Below are positions 17,771-26,297 of a stretch of 64,000 bases of DNA, piece by piece. A program made the translations under genes and the position numbers. Each line of letters opens with the position of its first letter. The stretch's first letter is position 1. The notes beneath the pieces were generated by a model. The model made no database searches, was not told the DNA's origin, and saw only the letters and a program-made list of their open reading frames with translations. This DNA comes from Raoultibacter massiliensis (GTDB taxonomy: Bacteria > Actinomycetota > Coriobacteriia > Coriobacteriales > Eggerthellaceae): NCBI RefSeq assembly GCF_900199545.1, contig NZ_LT962670.1:560271-624270 (forward strand). The letters are read 5' to 3'.

Positions 17771-17793
17771 CGTATCAAGTACATGCAGCGAAA

Positions 17794-17823
17794 GGCACCC
17801 GCTTTCCTTTGAAGGCGGGTGCC
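17794..17823. terminator. Hairpin between convergent operons
   Basis: GGCACCCGC (17794-17802) pairs with GCGGGTGCC (17815-17823) over a 12-base loop. The plus side is followed by CGCGTTT, the minus side by TTTCGCTG. It probably serves both the NrfD operon and the YczE-like gene. Confidence 0.65.
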
Positions 17824-17928
17824 CGCGTTTCGTGCGTCGGGTTCGTTTCCCTTGCGGGCGAAAGCGGGCAAGCGCGATTGGAGGAGGCCCTTTTCCTGCC
17901 GATAAGCTCGGGCGTGCGGTGCGCGGGC

Positions 17929-18582
17929 TTACGAATGCGCGTAGGCGCCCGCGTGCTTGAGCATGGGGATGGTTGCATGGTCGTTCCAGAACGTGATGAG
18001 CGGGCCGGTAAAGAACGCCGAAATCACCGTGAACACCCCGATGGGCCCGCCGACGAAAAACGCGATAGCGGCGACGAGAATATCCTGGGCCATGCGCGCA
18101 GGCGTGTAGGGGGCGGGGGTTCTATCGGCGATGATAAGCGCAACGGCGTCGTAGGGAGCCACGCCCGTATCGGTGTTCATATAGGTTGATACGCCGAATG
18201 TGAACAGCCCGACGCCGATGACAAGGCAGACGCCCGCTTGGAATATGCTGCCGTCGAGGGGCAGCATCGAGGTGAGAAGCCATGTGAAGAAATCGATGAG
18301 GAACCCAACGGCGACCATGTTTATGATGGTGCCGATGCCGATCTGCTTGCGGCCGAATATGAACACGAGCACGAGAAGCGCGATGTTGACGGCCAGCTGG
18401 TAGATGCCGAGCGACAATCCGAGAAGGCCGCTGATGCCGATGTTCATGGCGGTGAAGGGGTCGACGCCGACGCCGCCGATGCGGCAGATCGTGGTGCCGA
18501 GCGAGATGATCACGATTCCGATGGTGGAGAACGCCACGCGTTTCGCAAGCGCTTTGGTTTTTTCAGAATTTCTGGGATCCAT
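17929..18582 (-). CDS. YczE/YyaS/YitT-family membrane protein
   Basis: 217 residues with five to six hydrophobic helices. The N-terminal GIVIISLGTTICRIGGVGVDPF and later MNTDTGVAPYDA fit the YczE/YyaS membrane protein family, which has no established function. A YitT-like assignment is less likely because the C-terminal DUF2179 domain is absent. It lies between the NrfD operon (convergent) and the Fpg-like gene (same strand, 146 bases upstream). Confidence 0.7.
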   Translation of the reverse strand: MDPRNSEKTKALAKRVAFSTIGIVIISLGTTICRIGGVGVDPFTAMNIGISGLLGLSLGIYQLAVNIALLVLVFIFGRKQIGIGTIINMVAVGFLIDFFTWLLTSMLPLDGSIFQAGVCLVIGVGLFTFGVSTYMNTDTGVAPYDAVALIIADRTPAPYTPARMAQDILVAAIAFFVGGPIGVFTVISAFFTGPLITFWNDHATIPMLKHAGAYAHS

Positions 18583-18728
18583 GATGCAACCCTTTCCTGC
18601 CGAGGGCGGTTCGTTGACTTCCAGTATCAGCGAATCGGCTGGCGACGGCGGGAACCGTTGTGATGCGGATGGGTTGCGGTTGCCCGAGCGTTATGTTGTT
18701 GCCGGGTGGTTATCGTCGGCGGGGTTTT

Positions 18729-19553
18729 CTACAGCGGCTGGCAGGCGGGGCAGAAGTACACGTTGCCGCCGAGATACGCTTTGCGGGTAATGGGTCCGCC
18801 GCAGCGCGGGCAGGGGTCATTCTTTGTCTTTGTCGAAAGAACGGTCTTGTAGCCGCCTGGGTTTCCGAAGAGATCCTTGTCGGTGTCGCGCCCGCCGCGT
18901 TCGGTCATTTCGGCCAGCGTGTTTTTGATGCTTGCGAACAGGGCATCGAAATCGCTTCGATCCATGTCGCGAAGCTTCCTTTGCGGATGGATTCCCGCAT
19001 TGAAGAGGATATCCTGCAACACGCCGTTGCCGAGTCCCGGGATACGCTGCTGAGTGGCGAGCAGGGCTTTAGCCGACAGTTTGTCTTCGGTGCTCTCGAC
19101 GATGCCGTCGAAGTAGCGCCTGTCGAACGCATCGGTTAGAGGCGAGGGCTTTTCGAATACGACGTTGTAGTAGGAATTGTCGGTGATGCCTTGCGGGTAC
19201 ACCATCATGGCTCCGTACATCTGAACCGAGCAGGTGAAGCCGCTTCCGTCGTCGAACATCATACGGAACTGGTACTTCTTCGGCGGTTTCGCATCGGCCT
19301 CGAAATGGCGGATGTTCACGCCCTCGCTTAAGGCGAGGTGCATGTCTTCGATGGTTGCATCAACTATGCCGCCCACTCCTACGCAGGCGTCGAGCGTCTT
19401 GCCCACGAGGAGACTCGGGTACTCTTCGGCATCATGGCTGTAGAATGCGAATCCGTGGGCGGTGTGCGCCGCCTCGACCAGTGAGACGGTTCGGCCGGCG
19501 AACATGTCGGTCATCTGTCGGGCAACGGTTGCGCTCTCGGGCAGTTCCAGCAT
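18729..19553 (-). CDS. Fpg/Nei-family protein lacking the catalytic N-terminal proline
   Basis: 274 residues, the size of Fpg (MutM). It begins MLELPES where true enzymes begin MPELPE, so the residue that becomes the N-terminal nucleophile is Leu, not Pro. Glu3 and Glu6 are kept. The helix-two-turn-helix segment (RIPGLGNGVLQDILF) and a C-terminal zinc finger (Cys248, Cys251, Cys268, Cys271) are intact. The finger's conserved Arg before CPxCQ is replaced (GGNVYFCPACQ). It should still bind DNA, but base excision by the usual Schiff-base route is doubtful. I recall related gut-anaerobe proteins starting M-hydrophobic-ELPE. A strong -10 and a GAGGAG site mark the start. Confidence 0.82.
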   Translation of the reverse strand: MLELPESATVARQMTDMFAGRTVSLVEAAHTAHGFAFYSHDAEEYPSLLVGKTLDACVGVGGIVDATIEDMHLALSEGVNIRHFEADAKPPKKYQFRMMFDDGSGFTCSVQMYGAMMVYPQGITDNSYYNVVFEKPSPLTDAFDRRYFDGIVESTEDKLSAKALLATQQRIPGLGNGVLQDILFNAGIHPQRKLRDMDRSDFDALFASIKNTLAEMTERGGRDTDKDLFGNPGGYKTVLSTKTKNDPCPRCGGPITRKAYLGGNVYFCPACQPL

Positions 19554-19583
19554 GGCGGCTCCTCTTCGCGGGATGATTCGTTC

Positions 19584-19611
19584 ATTATACAGAAGAGGAT
19601 GTCGTGAATAA
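19584..19611 (-). promoter_or_regulatory. Promoter of the Fpg-like gene
   Basis: On the minus strand, TTATTC (19606-19611) and TATAAT (19584-19589) are separated by 16 bases. Transcription would start near 19577, giving a ~24-base leader containing GAGGAG. Confidence 0.6.
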
Positions 19612-19654
19612 GGGAATGTCTTGGATTTTCTTGACAGTCGGGGATTTTCGGCAT

Positions 19655-21277
19655 TCAGTCGAGATCGCTCGGTTCGAACGACTCGATAAGGTCGAGCAGC
19701 TCCTGTTTCTTGTGGATGGCGAGCTTCGTGTAGATGCGCTTGCTGTGCGTGCGGATGGTATTTTCGGATACCACGAGTTCCTCGGCGATGCGTGCAACGC
19801 TGTTGCCTCGGGCGATGAATTCCATGACTTCCGTTTCGCGTGCCGAAAGCCGGTAGTGGCGCTGGAGCGCGGCAGCCTGCTTGGATATACGGTCGCGGTA
19901 GGCGGGCTCTTCCTGCTGGGCGCGCCCGCGGACGCTTTTCTTCGAATCTGCAGAAGCGCCGCCGTCCGGCAAAGCTTCCGTGCCTCCGCGTGTCCGCCGA
20001 TGCGTCTGCGGCCGTTCTTTGCCAGAGGCGGCCTTACCGAGACGGGGCATGAGTGCGACGAGCTCGATGCTTTCGGCGCCACTGCGGTGTGGAGAGAGGA
20101 TCTGGCGAAAGCCTCCCTGCCCGATGAAGTACATGAGCCCGAGCAGGTACAGCGCCACTACGGCGACGGCCGCGAGCGGCGGGATGTTCATCATGGCGAA
20201 CTGCTCTGCGAAGGTTCCTGAAACGAATCCGACATCGTGGAGGAGGTAGACGATGCCGCCGAAGAACCCGTAGATGAAAACGGGATTGATGCCGCGATCG
20301 CGCGATGCCTGGGCGCATTGGATCATCATGAGCATGATGGCGCAGCTGTACACTGCGTAGAGAGCGCTGGCGAGCGGGCCCGAAAGCCCTTCTCCGAAAA
20401 CGGGGAGCAGCACAAACGCCGATATGAGAAACGGGAAGAATATGCGGTAGGCGGCCGTTACGTTGAGGCGCACGTTCTTGACTTGCCACACCAACAGCAA
20501 GGCGACTGCCGCAACGAGCGAGGAGCCCATGGAAAGGATGTTGACGAGGGGTCCGATCTGGGGATCGCCGATGGCGAGCGACCGCATGATGCCGCAGCAG
20601 AAGCCGAGCGCACCGATGGCGAGCGCGCTGCGCCAATAGTCGTGCAGGATTTGGCGGTAGATGCGCGGGTGAGCGCGGGGGATGTCTTCGAACATCGGTT
20701 GGTTGGGGTCGATGGTTCGGCTTTTCAAGACAATGCACAGTCCGAAGAGGGGAAGGAAGACGAGCGGGATCAGGTAGACGGTGACTGCGCCGGGAATCAG
20801 GTAAAGCGAGAAATAGAACAGCGAAGCGTATGCAGTGCCGAGTATGAGGTCGCGGTTGCCCGTTTCGGCTTCCTGGCTGGCGAACAGCCGCTGCCACAGC
20901 ATGTAGAATCCGGCAGACCCCAGTCCGAGCAGCGCTCCGCCAATCACGACGAGCGTCAAAGCGATCTCATCGATGTAGATGGCGCCGATGAGGCAGCACC
21001 AGCCGAGGAAGTAGGGTACGCTTGCCGCAACCACGAGGAATCGGCGGGTTGGACCGGGGAAGAAGTACACGCCGAGCGCGCTGGCGAAGTAGCTGAGCGA
21101 AACGACGAGCGACTGGGCGAGGAAGAAGCCGAACACGATTTCCTGCGTTTGAAATTCCATGGGCAGAAACGGGAACACGCCGCCCCATACCCCCGCTGCG
21201 TTGATGGCGAGAAACAGGGCGTAACCCAGCGATGACACGTTGGGTTTGAGAATATGAAGCAGATGTGCGGTTCCCAT
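19655..21277 (-). CDS. LuxR-type transcriptional regulator with multi-helix membrane domain (3)
   Basis: 540 residues. About 12 hydrophobic helices (10-400), a charged linker, then a LuxR helix-turn-helix (about 470-530): LSARETEVMEFIARG and ENTIRTHSKRIYTKL. The start has AGGGGAG upstream; an overlapping ATG 4 bases earlier is in another frame. It is divergent from the DmsA-type operon across 294 bases. That gap holds a 12-base direct repeat (21452 and 21494). A role as dedicated regulator of the DMSO-reductase-type operon is inferred from position. Confidence 0.85.
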   Translation of the reverse strand: MGTAHLLHILKPNVSSLGYALFLAINAAGVWGGVFPFLPMEFQTQEIVFGFFLAQSLVVSLSYFASALGVYFFPGPTRRFLVVAASVPYFLGWCCLIGAIYIDEIALTLVVIGGALLGLGSAGFYMLWQRLFASQEAETGNRDLILGTAYASLFYFSLYLIPGAVTVYLIPLVFLPLFGLCIVLKSRTIDPNQPMFEDIPRAHPRIYRQILHDYWRSALAIGALGFCCGIMRSLAIGDPQIGPLVNILSMGSSLVAAVALLLVWQVKNVRLNVTAAYRIFFPFLISAFVLLPVFGEGLSGPLASALYAVYSCAIMLMMIQCAQASRDRGINPVFIYGFFGGIVYLLHDVGFVSGTFAEQFAMMNIPPLAAVAVVALYLLGLMYFIGQGGFRQILSPHRSGAESIELVALMPRLGKAASGKERPQTHRRTRGGTEALPDGGASADSKKSVRGRAQQEEPAYRDRISKQAAALQRHYRLSARETEVMEFIARGNSVARIAEELVVSENTIRTHSKRIYTKLAIHKKQELLDLIESFEPSDLD

Positions 21278-21451
21278 GCATCTCCCCTTGTTTCCCGTCT
21301 CCTTATAGGAAAGTATAGCGATACGTAGTGGTGCGTAGAACGACGATGCGCAAAATGGAAATCATCTGAGTATCGCCTGAACAGGGATTTCTCAAAATTC
21401 GCACGTTTTATGTGACAAGGGGAGTTGGCCGCTTTCTAGAATGGCGACATC

Positions 21452-21505
21452 TTTCGGCAGGAAAACGGACAATGCGGAAACGGCAAAGTCCTTTTTCGGC
21501 AGGAA
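21452..21505. repeat. 12-base direct repeat upstream of dmsA-like gene
   Basis: TTTCGGCAGGAA occurs at 21452-21463 and again at 21494-21505. The copies are 42 bases apart, four helical turns, on the same face of the DNA. They lie 67-120 bases upstream of the ATG at 21572 and are candidate regulator sites. Confidence 0.55.
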
Positions 21506-21571
21506 GGTCGATGCTTGCACGGGAGGCAAGCTATGGGGCAAGACGAGGAAGATAGAGGAAAGGGAGAGAAC

Positions 21572-24022
21572 ATGCTTGGTTCACAAAACTCCGCGCTGTC
21601 ACGCCGCACCTTTGTAAAGGGCTCGGCGTTGGCCAGCCTCGGCGCCGCAGCGTTCGGGAGCGGTATGCTGTTCGGGTGCTCGCCTGAAAGCGAGGCTCCG
21701 AAAGAAGAGGCTGCAGACGACGTACTCAAGACGGGCGCGACCACGGTTGGCGCCGAGGAAACGATCACCTGGGGCCACTGCGCCATCAACTGCCCAGGGC
21801 GTTGCAGTTTGAAGTTTCACGTACAAGACGACGAGGTCGTGTGGGTGGATACCTACACGAGTTCCGATGCTGGTTTCGACGATCCGCAACCGCGTGCATG
21901 TTTGCGTGGCCGCAGTTACCGTCGCTGGATGAACAGTCCCGATCGCATCAACTACCCTATGAAGCGTGTCGGCAAACGAGGCGAAGGAAAATACGAGCAG
22001 ATCAGCTGGGACGAGGCTATCGAGACGGCGACAACCAAGCTGCAGGAAGTCATCGATAAATACGGTAACGAAGCCGTGTATGTGCCTTACGCTACCGGAG
22101 TGTCTGCGACGACGTCGCGACCGTTTAACCGCCTGCTGAATCTGATGGGCGGCTACTTGAACTTCTACAACAGCTATTCAACGGCGCAAATCAGCTGCAT
22201 TACCCCGTACATGTACGGTTCCAAGGGCAATGGTGGAAGCTCGTTTAGCGCTGCCGAGGATGCCAAGCTGGTGCTCATTTTCGGCTCTAGTCCCACCGAG
22301 ACACGACAGGGCGGTCTGACTACGCATTACGATTGGGTGCATCTGCGCGAGCGTACGGGAGCGAAGATCTACATGATCGACTACCGTATGAACGACTCGG
22401 TTATGGGCCATTCCGAACAATGGCTACCCATCAATCCGGGTACCGATGCTGCGCTTGTTGCCGGCATTGCACATGAGCTGATCGCGAACAACCAGGTTGA
22501 TTTGGACTTTCTGCACACCTATTGCGTAGGCTACGACGAAGAGACCATGCCCGAAGCCTATCAGGGTAAAAACATGTCCTACCGTGCCTACATCATGGGC
22601 GAGGGCTACGATATGGTAGAGAAGACGCCCGAGTGGGCTGCTGCCATCACTGGAATCTCGGCGGATCGCATCCGCAGTCTGGCTGAGGAGATCGCCACCA
22701 CGTCTCCGCTCTACGTGAATCAAGGCTGGGGTCCGCAGCGCCGCAGCAACGGCGAGTGGACCGCCTGGTCTATCATGGCGCTGCCGTGTTTGGTCGGCCA
22801 GATTGGTCTGCCCGGAACGAGCAACGGCACACGCGAGGCGCGCAACAGCCCCTCGCTCGCTTCGATGTCCGCAGGCGAGAATCCGATAAAGACGTCGATT
22901 CCGTGCTTCCTGTTTACCGATGCCATCGACCACGGCACTGAGATGACGTCGAAAAACGCAGGGGTGAAGGGCGCCGACGCGCTGTCTGTGAACATCAAGT
23001 ACATGATCAACTACGCTGGCAACTGCCTGACCAATCAGCACTCCGACATTAACAAAGCTCATGAGATTTTGGCCGATGATAGCAAGTGCGAGTTTATCTT
23101 GGGAATCGACACGGTCATGTGCGATTCTATGAACTATTCCGACATCGTGCTTCCCGACCTGTTCCGTTTCGAGCAGACTTCGCAGATTGCGACTGGGTCC
23201 GATTGGGGCTATGTCATTACGGGTACGGCGTGCACGACGCCGAAATTCGAGCGCAAAACCGCCTACGAAATGGCTTCCCTCATGGCCGAGAAGCTTGGTG
23301 TGCAAGATGAATTCACCGAGGGTAAGACAGAGGAAGACCGCATCAAGGAGCAGTACGAGGAATCGCGAGAGAAAGACGACGAGCTTCCCACGTGGGATGA
23401 GATGGTCGAGCGGGGCGTTTACACGCGCGCTTACGATCCGGTCGTATCCATGAAGAAGTTCCGCGACGATCCGGCGGGCAATGCGCTCGATACGCCATCC
23501 GGCAAGATAGAGATTTTCTCGGAGAAACTGCTGCAGTTTACAGAGGGTTGGGAGCTGGCCGAGGGCGATACGCTTCCCGGCATGGAAACCCTGCCTCCGA
23601 TCCCGGCCTATATCCCCGAATGGTACGGCGTCGAGACCACTACCGACGAGTTTCCGCTCGTGTTGGCAGGCTTTCATTATCGTGGGCGAATTCACTCCTC
23701 ATGGGGCTTTCTCCCCGAGCTTAAGGAGGTCAATCCGCAGGAGGCGTGGATTAACCCGGTCGATGCCGAGGGACGCGGTATCAAGCAGGGCGATACGATT
23801 CATGTGAAAAACGAGTTCGGCGAGATTGAGCTTTTGGCGAAGGTCACTCCTCGCGTTGTCCCCGGTACGGTGGCGGTTTCGCAGGGTGCATGGTATGACG
23901 GCGACGGCCTGGGCAGCGTTGACAAGGGCGGTAGCATCAACACGCTGACCACCCAGCGGCCATCCCCTTTGTCAAAGGGCAACCCGCAGCATACTAACAT
24001 CTGCGAAGTAACCAAGGCGTAA
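21572..24022 (+). CDS. Tat-exported DMSO-reductase-type molybdoenzyme (DmsA-like)
   Basis: 816 residues from the ATG at 21572, preceded by AAAGGGAG; 19 upstream in-frame codons lack a ribosome site. Tat motif SRRTFVKG at 10-17, then LFGC (Cys36), a possible lipobox. [4Fe-4S] ligands Cys70, Cys74, Cys78 and Cys110 have DmsA spacing. The Mo-ligand segment YNSYSTAQ suggests Ser203, as in E. coli DmsA, unlike the Cys of the enzyme at 14168. The Mo-bisPGD core and C-terminal barrel are complete. The DmsB gene follows at 29 bases. DmsC and TorD lie 2-3 kb further on. Base composition and codon choice look slightly less GC-rich than in leuS. DMSO, TMAO or another S- or N-oxide is a plausible acceptor. 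Confidence 0.88.
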   Translation: MLGSQNSALSRRTFVKGSALASLGAAAFGSGMLFGCSPESEAPKEEAADDVLKTGATTVGAEETITWGHCAINCPGRCSLKFHVQDDEVVWVDTYTSSDAGFDDPQPRACLRGRSYRRWMNSPDRINYPMKRVGKRGEGKYEQISWDEAIETATTKLQEVIDKYGNEAVYVPYATGVSATTSRPFNRLLNLMGGYLNFYNSYSTAQISCITPYMYGSKGNGGSSFSAAEDAKLVLIFGSSPTETRQGGLTTHYDWVHLRERTGAKIYMIDYRMNDSVMGHSEQWLPINPGTDAALVAGIAHELIANNQVDLDFLHTYCVGYDEETMPEAYQGKNMSYRAYIMGEGYDMVEKTPEWAAAITGISADRIRSLAEEIATTSPLYVNQGWGPQRRSNGEWTAWSIMALPCLVGQIGLPGTSNGTREARNSPSLASMSAGENPIKTSIPCFLFTDAIDHGTEMTSKNAGVKGADALSVNIKYMINYAGNCLTNQHSDINKAHEILADDSKCEFILGIDTVMCDSMNYSDIVLPDLFRFEQTSQIATGSDWGYVITGTACTTPKFERKTAYEMASLMAEKLGVQDEFTEGKTEEDRIKEQYEESREKDDELPTWDEMVERGVYTRAYDPVVSMKKFRDDPAGNALDTPSGKIEIFSEKLLQFTEGWELAEGDTLPGMETLPPIPAYIPEWYGVETTTDEFPLVLAGFHYRGRIHSSWGFLPELKEVNPQEAWINPVDAEGRGIKQGDTIHVKNEFGEIELLAKVTPRVVPGTVAVSQGAWYDGDGLGSVDKGGSINTLTTQRPSPLSKGNPQHTNICEVTKA

Positions 24023-24051
24023 GCGGCGAGTTTCGGAAAGGATTATCCATT

Positions 24052-24666
24052 ATGTCTCAATATGCATTCTATTTTGACGGCACTCGCTGCACTGGTTGCA
24101 AAACCTGCGAGATGTCGTGCAAGGATTTCAACGATTTGAGTACAGGCATTACATTTCGCAAGGTGCTCGAGGCAACCTTGGGAGAAACGGTGCGCGACGA
24201 GAGCGGTGTTATTACGACAACGTGCATAAGCTATCCTGTGTCGCTTTCATGCAATCATTGCGATAGCCCGATCTGCATGGCGAAATGCCCGCAGGGTGCG
24301 ATTTCGAAAGATCCTGATACGGGCTTTGTGTCCAACGACCTCGAGAAGTGCATCGGGTGCGGAACCTGTGCTCTCGTGTGTCCCTATGGTGCTCCGAAAA
24401 TCGACGAGGAAGCAAAGAAGGCGGTTAGGTGCCACGGTTGCGCCGATCGCGTCGCCGAAGGGACGAAGCCGGTGTGCGTGGAGGCCTGCCCTGCCCGTGC
24501 ACTTGATTTCGGCGTGGTCGAGGAGATGGAGAAACTCGGCGAGCGCGCAAACATCGCACCCCTTCCCGATGTGTCGGAAACCACGCCGAATCTCTTCATC
24601 AAAGGATCTGCCGACGCACAACCCGTAGGAAGCGCCGAGGTGGCGAATCCGCTTGAGGTTGCGTAA
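24052..24666 (+). CDS. DmsB-like four-cluster iron-sulfur subunit (1)
   Basis: 204 residues starting MSQYAFYFDGTRCTGCKTC. Four Cys clusters are complete (CTGCKTCEMSC; CNHCDSPICMAKCP; CIGCGTCALVCPYGAP; CHGCADR with CVEACP). It would carry electrons from the membrane subunit to the DmsA-like protein encoded 29 bases upstream. An AAAGGA site precedes the ATG. A hand count of one 60-base stretch at the 5' end gave about 50% GC, lower than neighbours. Confidence 0.92.
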   Translation: MSQYAFYFDGTRCTGCKTCEMSCKDFNDLSTGITFRKVLEATLGETVRDESGVITTTCISYPVSLSCNHCDSPICMAKCPQGAISKDPDTGFVSNDLEKCIGCGTCALVCPYGAPKIDEEAKKAVRCHGCADRVAEGTKPVCVEACPARALDFGVVEEMEKLGERANIAPLPDVSETTPNLFIKGSADAQPVGSAEVANPLEVA

Positions 24667-24751
24667 GCGAAAATGCTGAAACGAGACGCGTGGCAGGGAC
24701 ATGCTTTGCCGAAGGTTTGCGTAATCTGCCGTGCGTTTCTCGGTATGGATG

Positions 24752-24785
24752 CGGGGTGCGCTAGAATAAGCGCGCCCCGTTTTTT
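24752..24785 (+). terminator. Terminator between the two dmsB-like genes
   Basis: CGGGGTGCGCT (24752-24762) pairs with AGCGCGCCCCG (24769-24779, one T-G pair), loop AGAATA, then six T. It separates dmsA-dmsB1 from the second dmsB, which therefore needs its own promoter or read-through. Confidence 0.85.
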
Positions 24786-24826
24786 ACCAACGGGCGCTTT
24801 CGGCAATGGCGAGAGGAGGATTGCCC

Positions 24827-25444
24827 ATGTCACAGCAGGCGTTCTTCTTTGATGCAACGCGTTGCACCGGGTGCAAGACATGCGGGTTCGCCTGCAAAGA
24901 TGCGTACGACCTCGATGCGAAAACGGCGTATCGCAGGGTGTACGAGTATGCGGGCGGCGAGACGACCCTTGCTGGCGATGGGTTTTTCACAACGTGCTTC
25001 GGCTATTTCGTATCTGTCTCCTGTTGTCATTGCGGAGATCCCGCATGCGTGCAGGTATGTCCGACCGAAGCCATGCACAAAGAGGCTGACTCGGGTTTGG
25101 TGCTCGTCGACGCTCGAAGATGCATCGGTTGCGGATATTGCCATCTGTCCTGTCCGTACAATGCGCCGAAGGTCGATCGCGCAAAAGGCCATTCCGTTAA
25201 ATGTCATGGGTGCTTCGATCGCGTTATCGAAGGTAAAAAACCAGTGTGCGTGGAATCGTGCCCCGCCCGCGCGCTCGATTTCGGCCCAGTTGAGGAGATG
25301 CTGGCGATGGGTGAGCGTGCCGATTTGGCGCCCTTGCCCGATCCGTCGGAAACGATCCCGTTTTTCTATGTGAAGCCCTGCGTCGATGCGCGGCCGTCAG
25401 GGTCGAAGGAAGGGCGTATCGCCAATCCGTTGGAAGTGCGATAG
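24827..25444 (+). CDS. DmsB-like four-cluster iron-sulfur subunit (2)
   Basis: 205 residues from the ATG at 24827, which has GAGAGGAGGA 6 bases upstream; an in-frame ATG at 24806 lies before that site. It is a close paralogue of the preceding DmsB: the same MSQ-AF-FD-TRCTGCKTC start, all four clusters, the CVESCPARALDFGPVEEM segment and a matching C-terminus (ANPLEVR versus ANPLEVA). A terminator lies between them, and no catalytic subunit of its own is present. It may serve the same DmsA under other conditions, pair with a catalytic subunit encoded elsewhere, or be a remnant of a duplicated operon. Confidence 0.9.
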   Translation: MSQQAFFFDATRCTGCKTCGFACKDAYDLDAKTAYRRVYEYAGGETTLAGDGFFTTCFGYFVSVSCCHCGDPACVQVCPTEAMHKEADSGLVLVDARRCIGCGYCHLSCPYNAPKVDRAKGHSVKCHGCFDRVIEGKKPVCVESCPARALDFGPVEEMLAMGERADLAPLPDPSETIPFFYVKPCVDARPSGSKEGRIANPLEVR

Positions 25445-25619
25445 CTTGTTACCTGTTTCTGAGATTTGAAGAGTATCCGAGAGGGCGTTTGACATTCATG
25501 CGAGAGCCCAAGGTGAGCTCTTTTGAAGATTTTGTTACATTGGCATGTTAAACAGAGTAGAATCATAAGTGATCTATGCGTACGAAACGGGACGAGAGCA
25601 CAGAAGCGGAGTGAGGCAC

Positions 25620-26171
25620 ATGTTTGAGGTTGGAAGCACGATTCTTTACGGTAGCGACGGCGTTTGTACGATTCAGGATATCACCCACAAAGAAGTCGGC
25701 GGCATTTCGGGGGAGTACTACGTGCTCGAACCGGTATATCAGAAGAAGTCGACCGTGTTCGTTCCTCTTGACAATGCGCGGCTGATCGGCAGGATGCGAT
25801 GCATCCTTTCGGCCGAGGAGCTGCTCGATCTCATCAGCGCGGCTCCGGAAGAACCCCTCATGTGGATCGATGACGAATCGGAGCGCAAGCTAACGTACAA
25901 GGAGATCATCTCGCGCGGAGATTGCACGGAGCTTATGAGGCTCGTAAGGACCTTGTACCTTCACAAGGAAAAGCAGCTCGAGCGGGGGAAGAAGCTCCAT
26001 GCGAGCGACGATCGGTTTTTGAAGACGGCCGAGAAGATGATCAACGATGAATTCGCCATGGTGCTTCATATCGAGCCCGATCAGGTTCCCGCCTACATCT
26101 CCAAGCGCGCCAAATCGGCCGAGTCGGCACGTCCGTCGCGTTCCGCCCGCAGGGGATTTCTCAACAGGTAA
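25620..26171 (+). CDS. CarD/CdnL-family RNA polymerase-binding regulator
   Basis: 183 residues from the ATG at 25620, preceded by GTGAGG; the 17 codons upstream lack a ribosome site. The N-terminal Tudor-like domain (1-60) reads FEVGSTILYGSDGVCTIQDI and YYVLEPVYQKKSTVFVPLDN, the CarD/TRCF RNA-polymerase-interaction fold. A helical C-terminal DNA-contacting domain follows, with LMRLVRTLYLHKEK typical of the family. CarD proteins stabilise open promoter complexes. Its place inside a DMSO-reductase gene set is unusual: it could be a local factor or simply a neighbour. A weak -10 (TAGAAT, 25558-25563) lies upstream. Confidence 0.85.
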   Translation: MFEVGSTILYGSDGVCTIQDITHKEVGGISGEYYVLEPVYQKKSTVFVPLDNARLIGRMRCILSAEELLDLISAAPEEPLMWIDDESERKLTYKEIISRGDCTELMRLVRTLYLHKEKQLERGKKLHASDDRFLKTAEKMINDEFAMVLHIEPDQVPAYISKRAKSAESARPSRSARRGFLNR

Positions 26172-26297
26172 AACGAAAAATCGCATGAATTATGTGATAG
26201 CGTCTCGGCCCGGTTCGCTATGCTTTGAGCCGTGGTGGAGCACGGTACGCGTGCGCTACAATGGATGCACGCGCGAGCGTGTTCGAGGAGGAGACCG

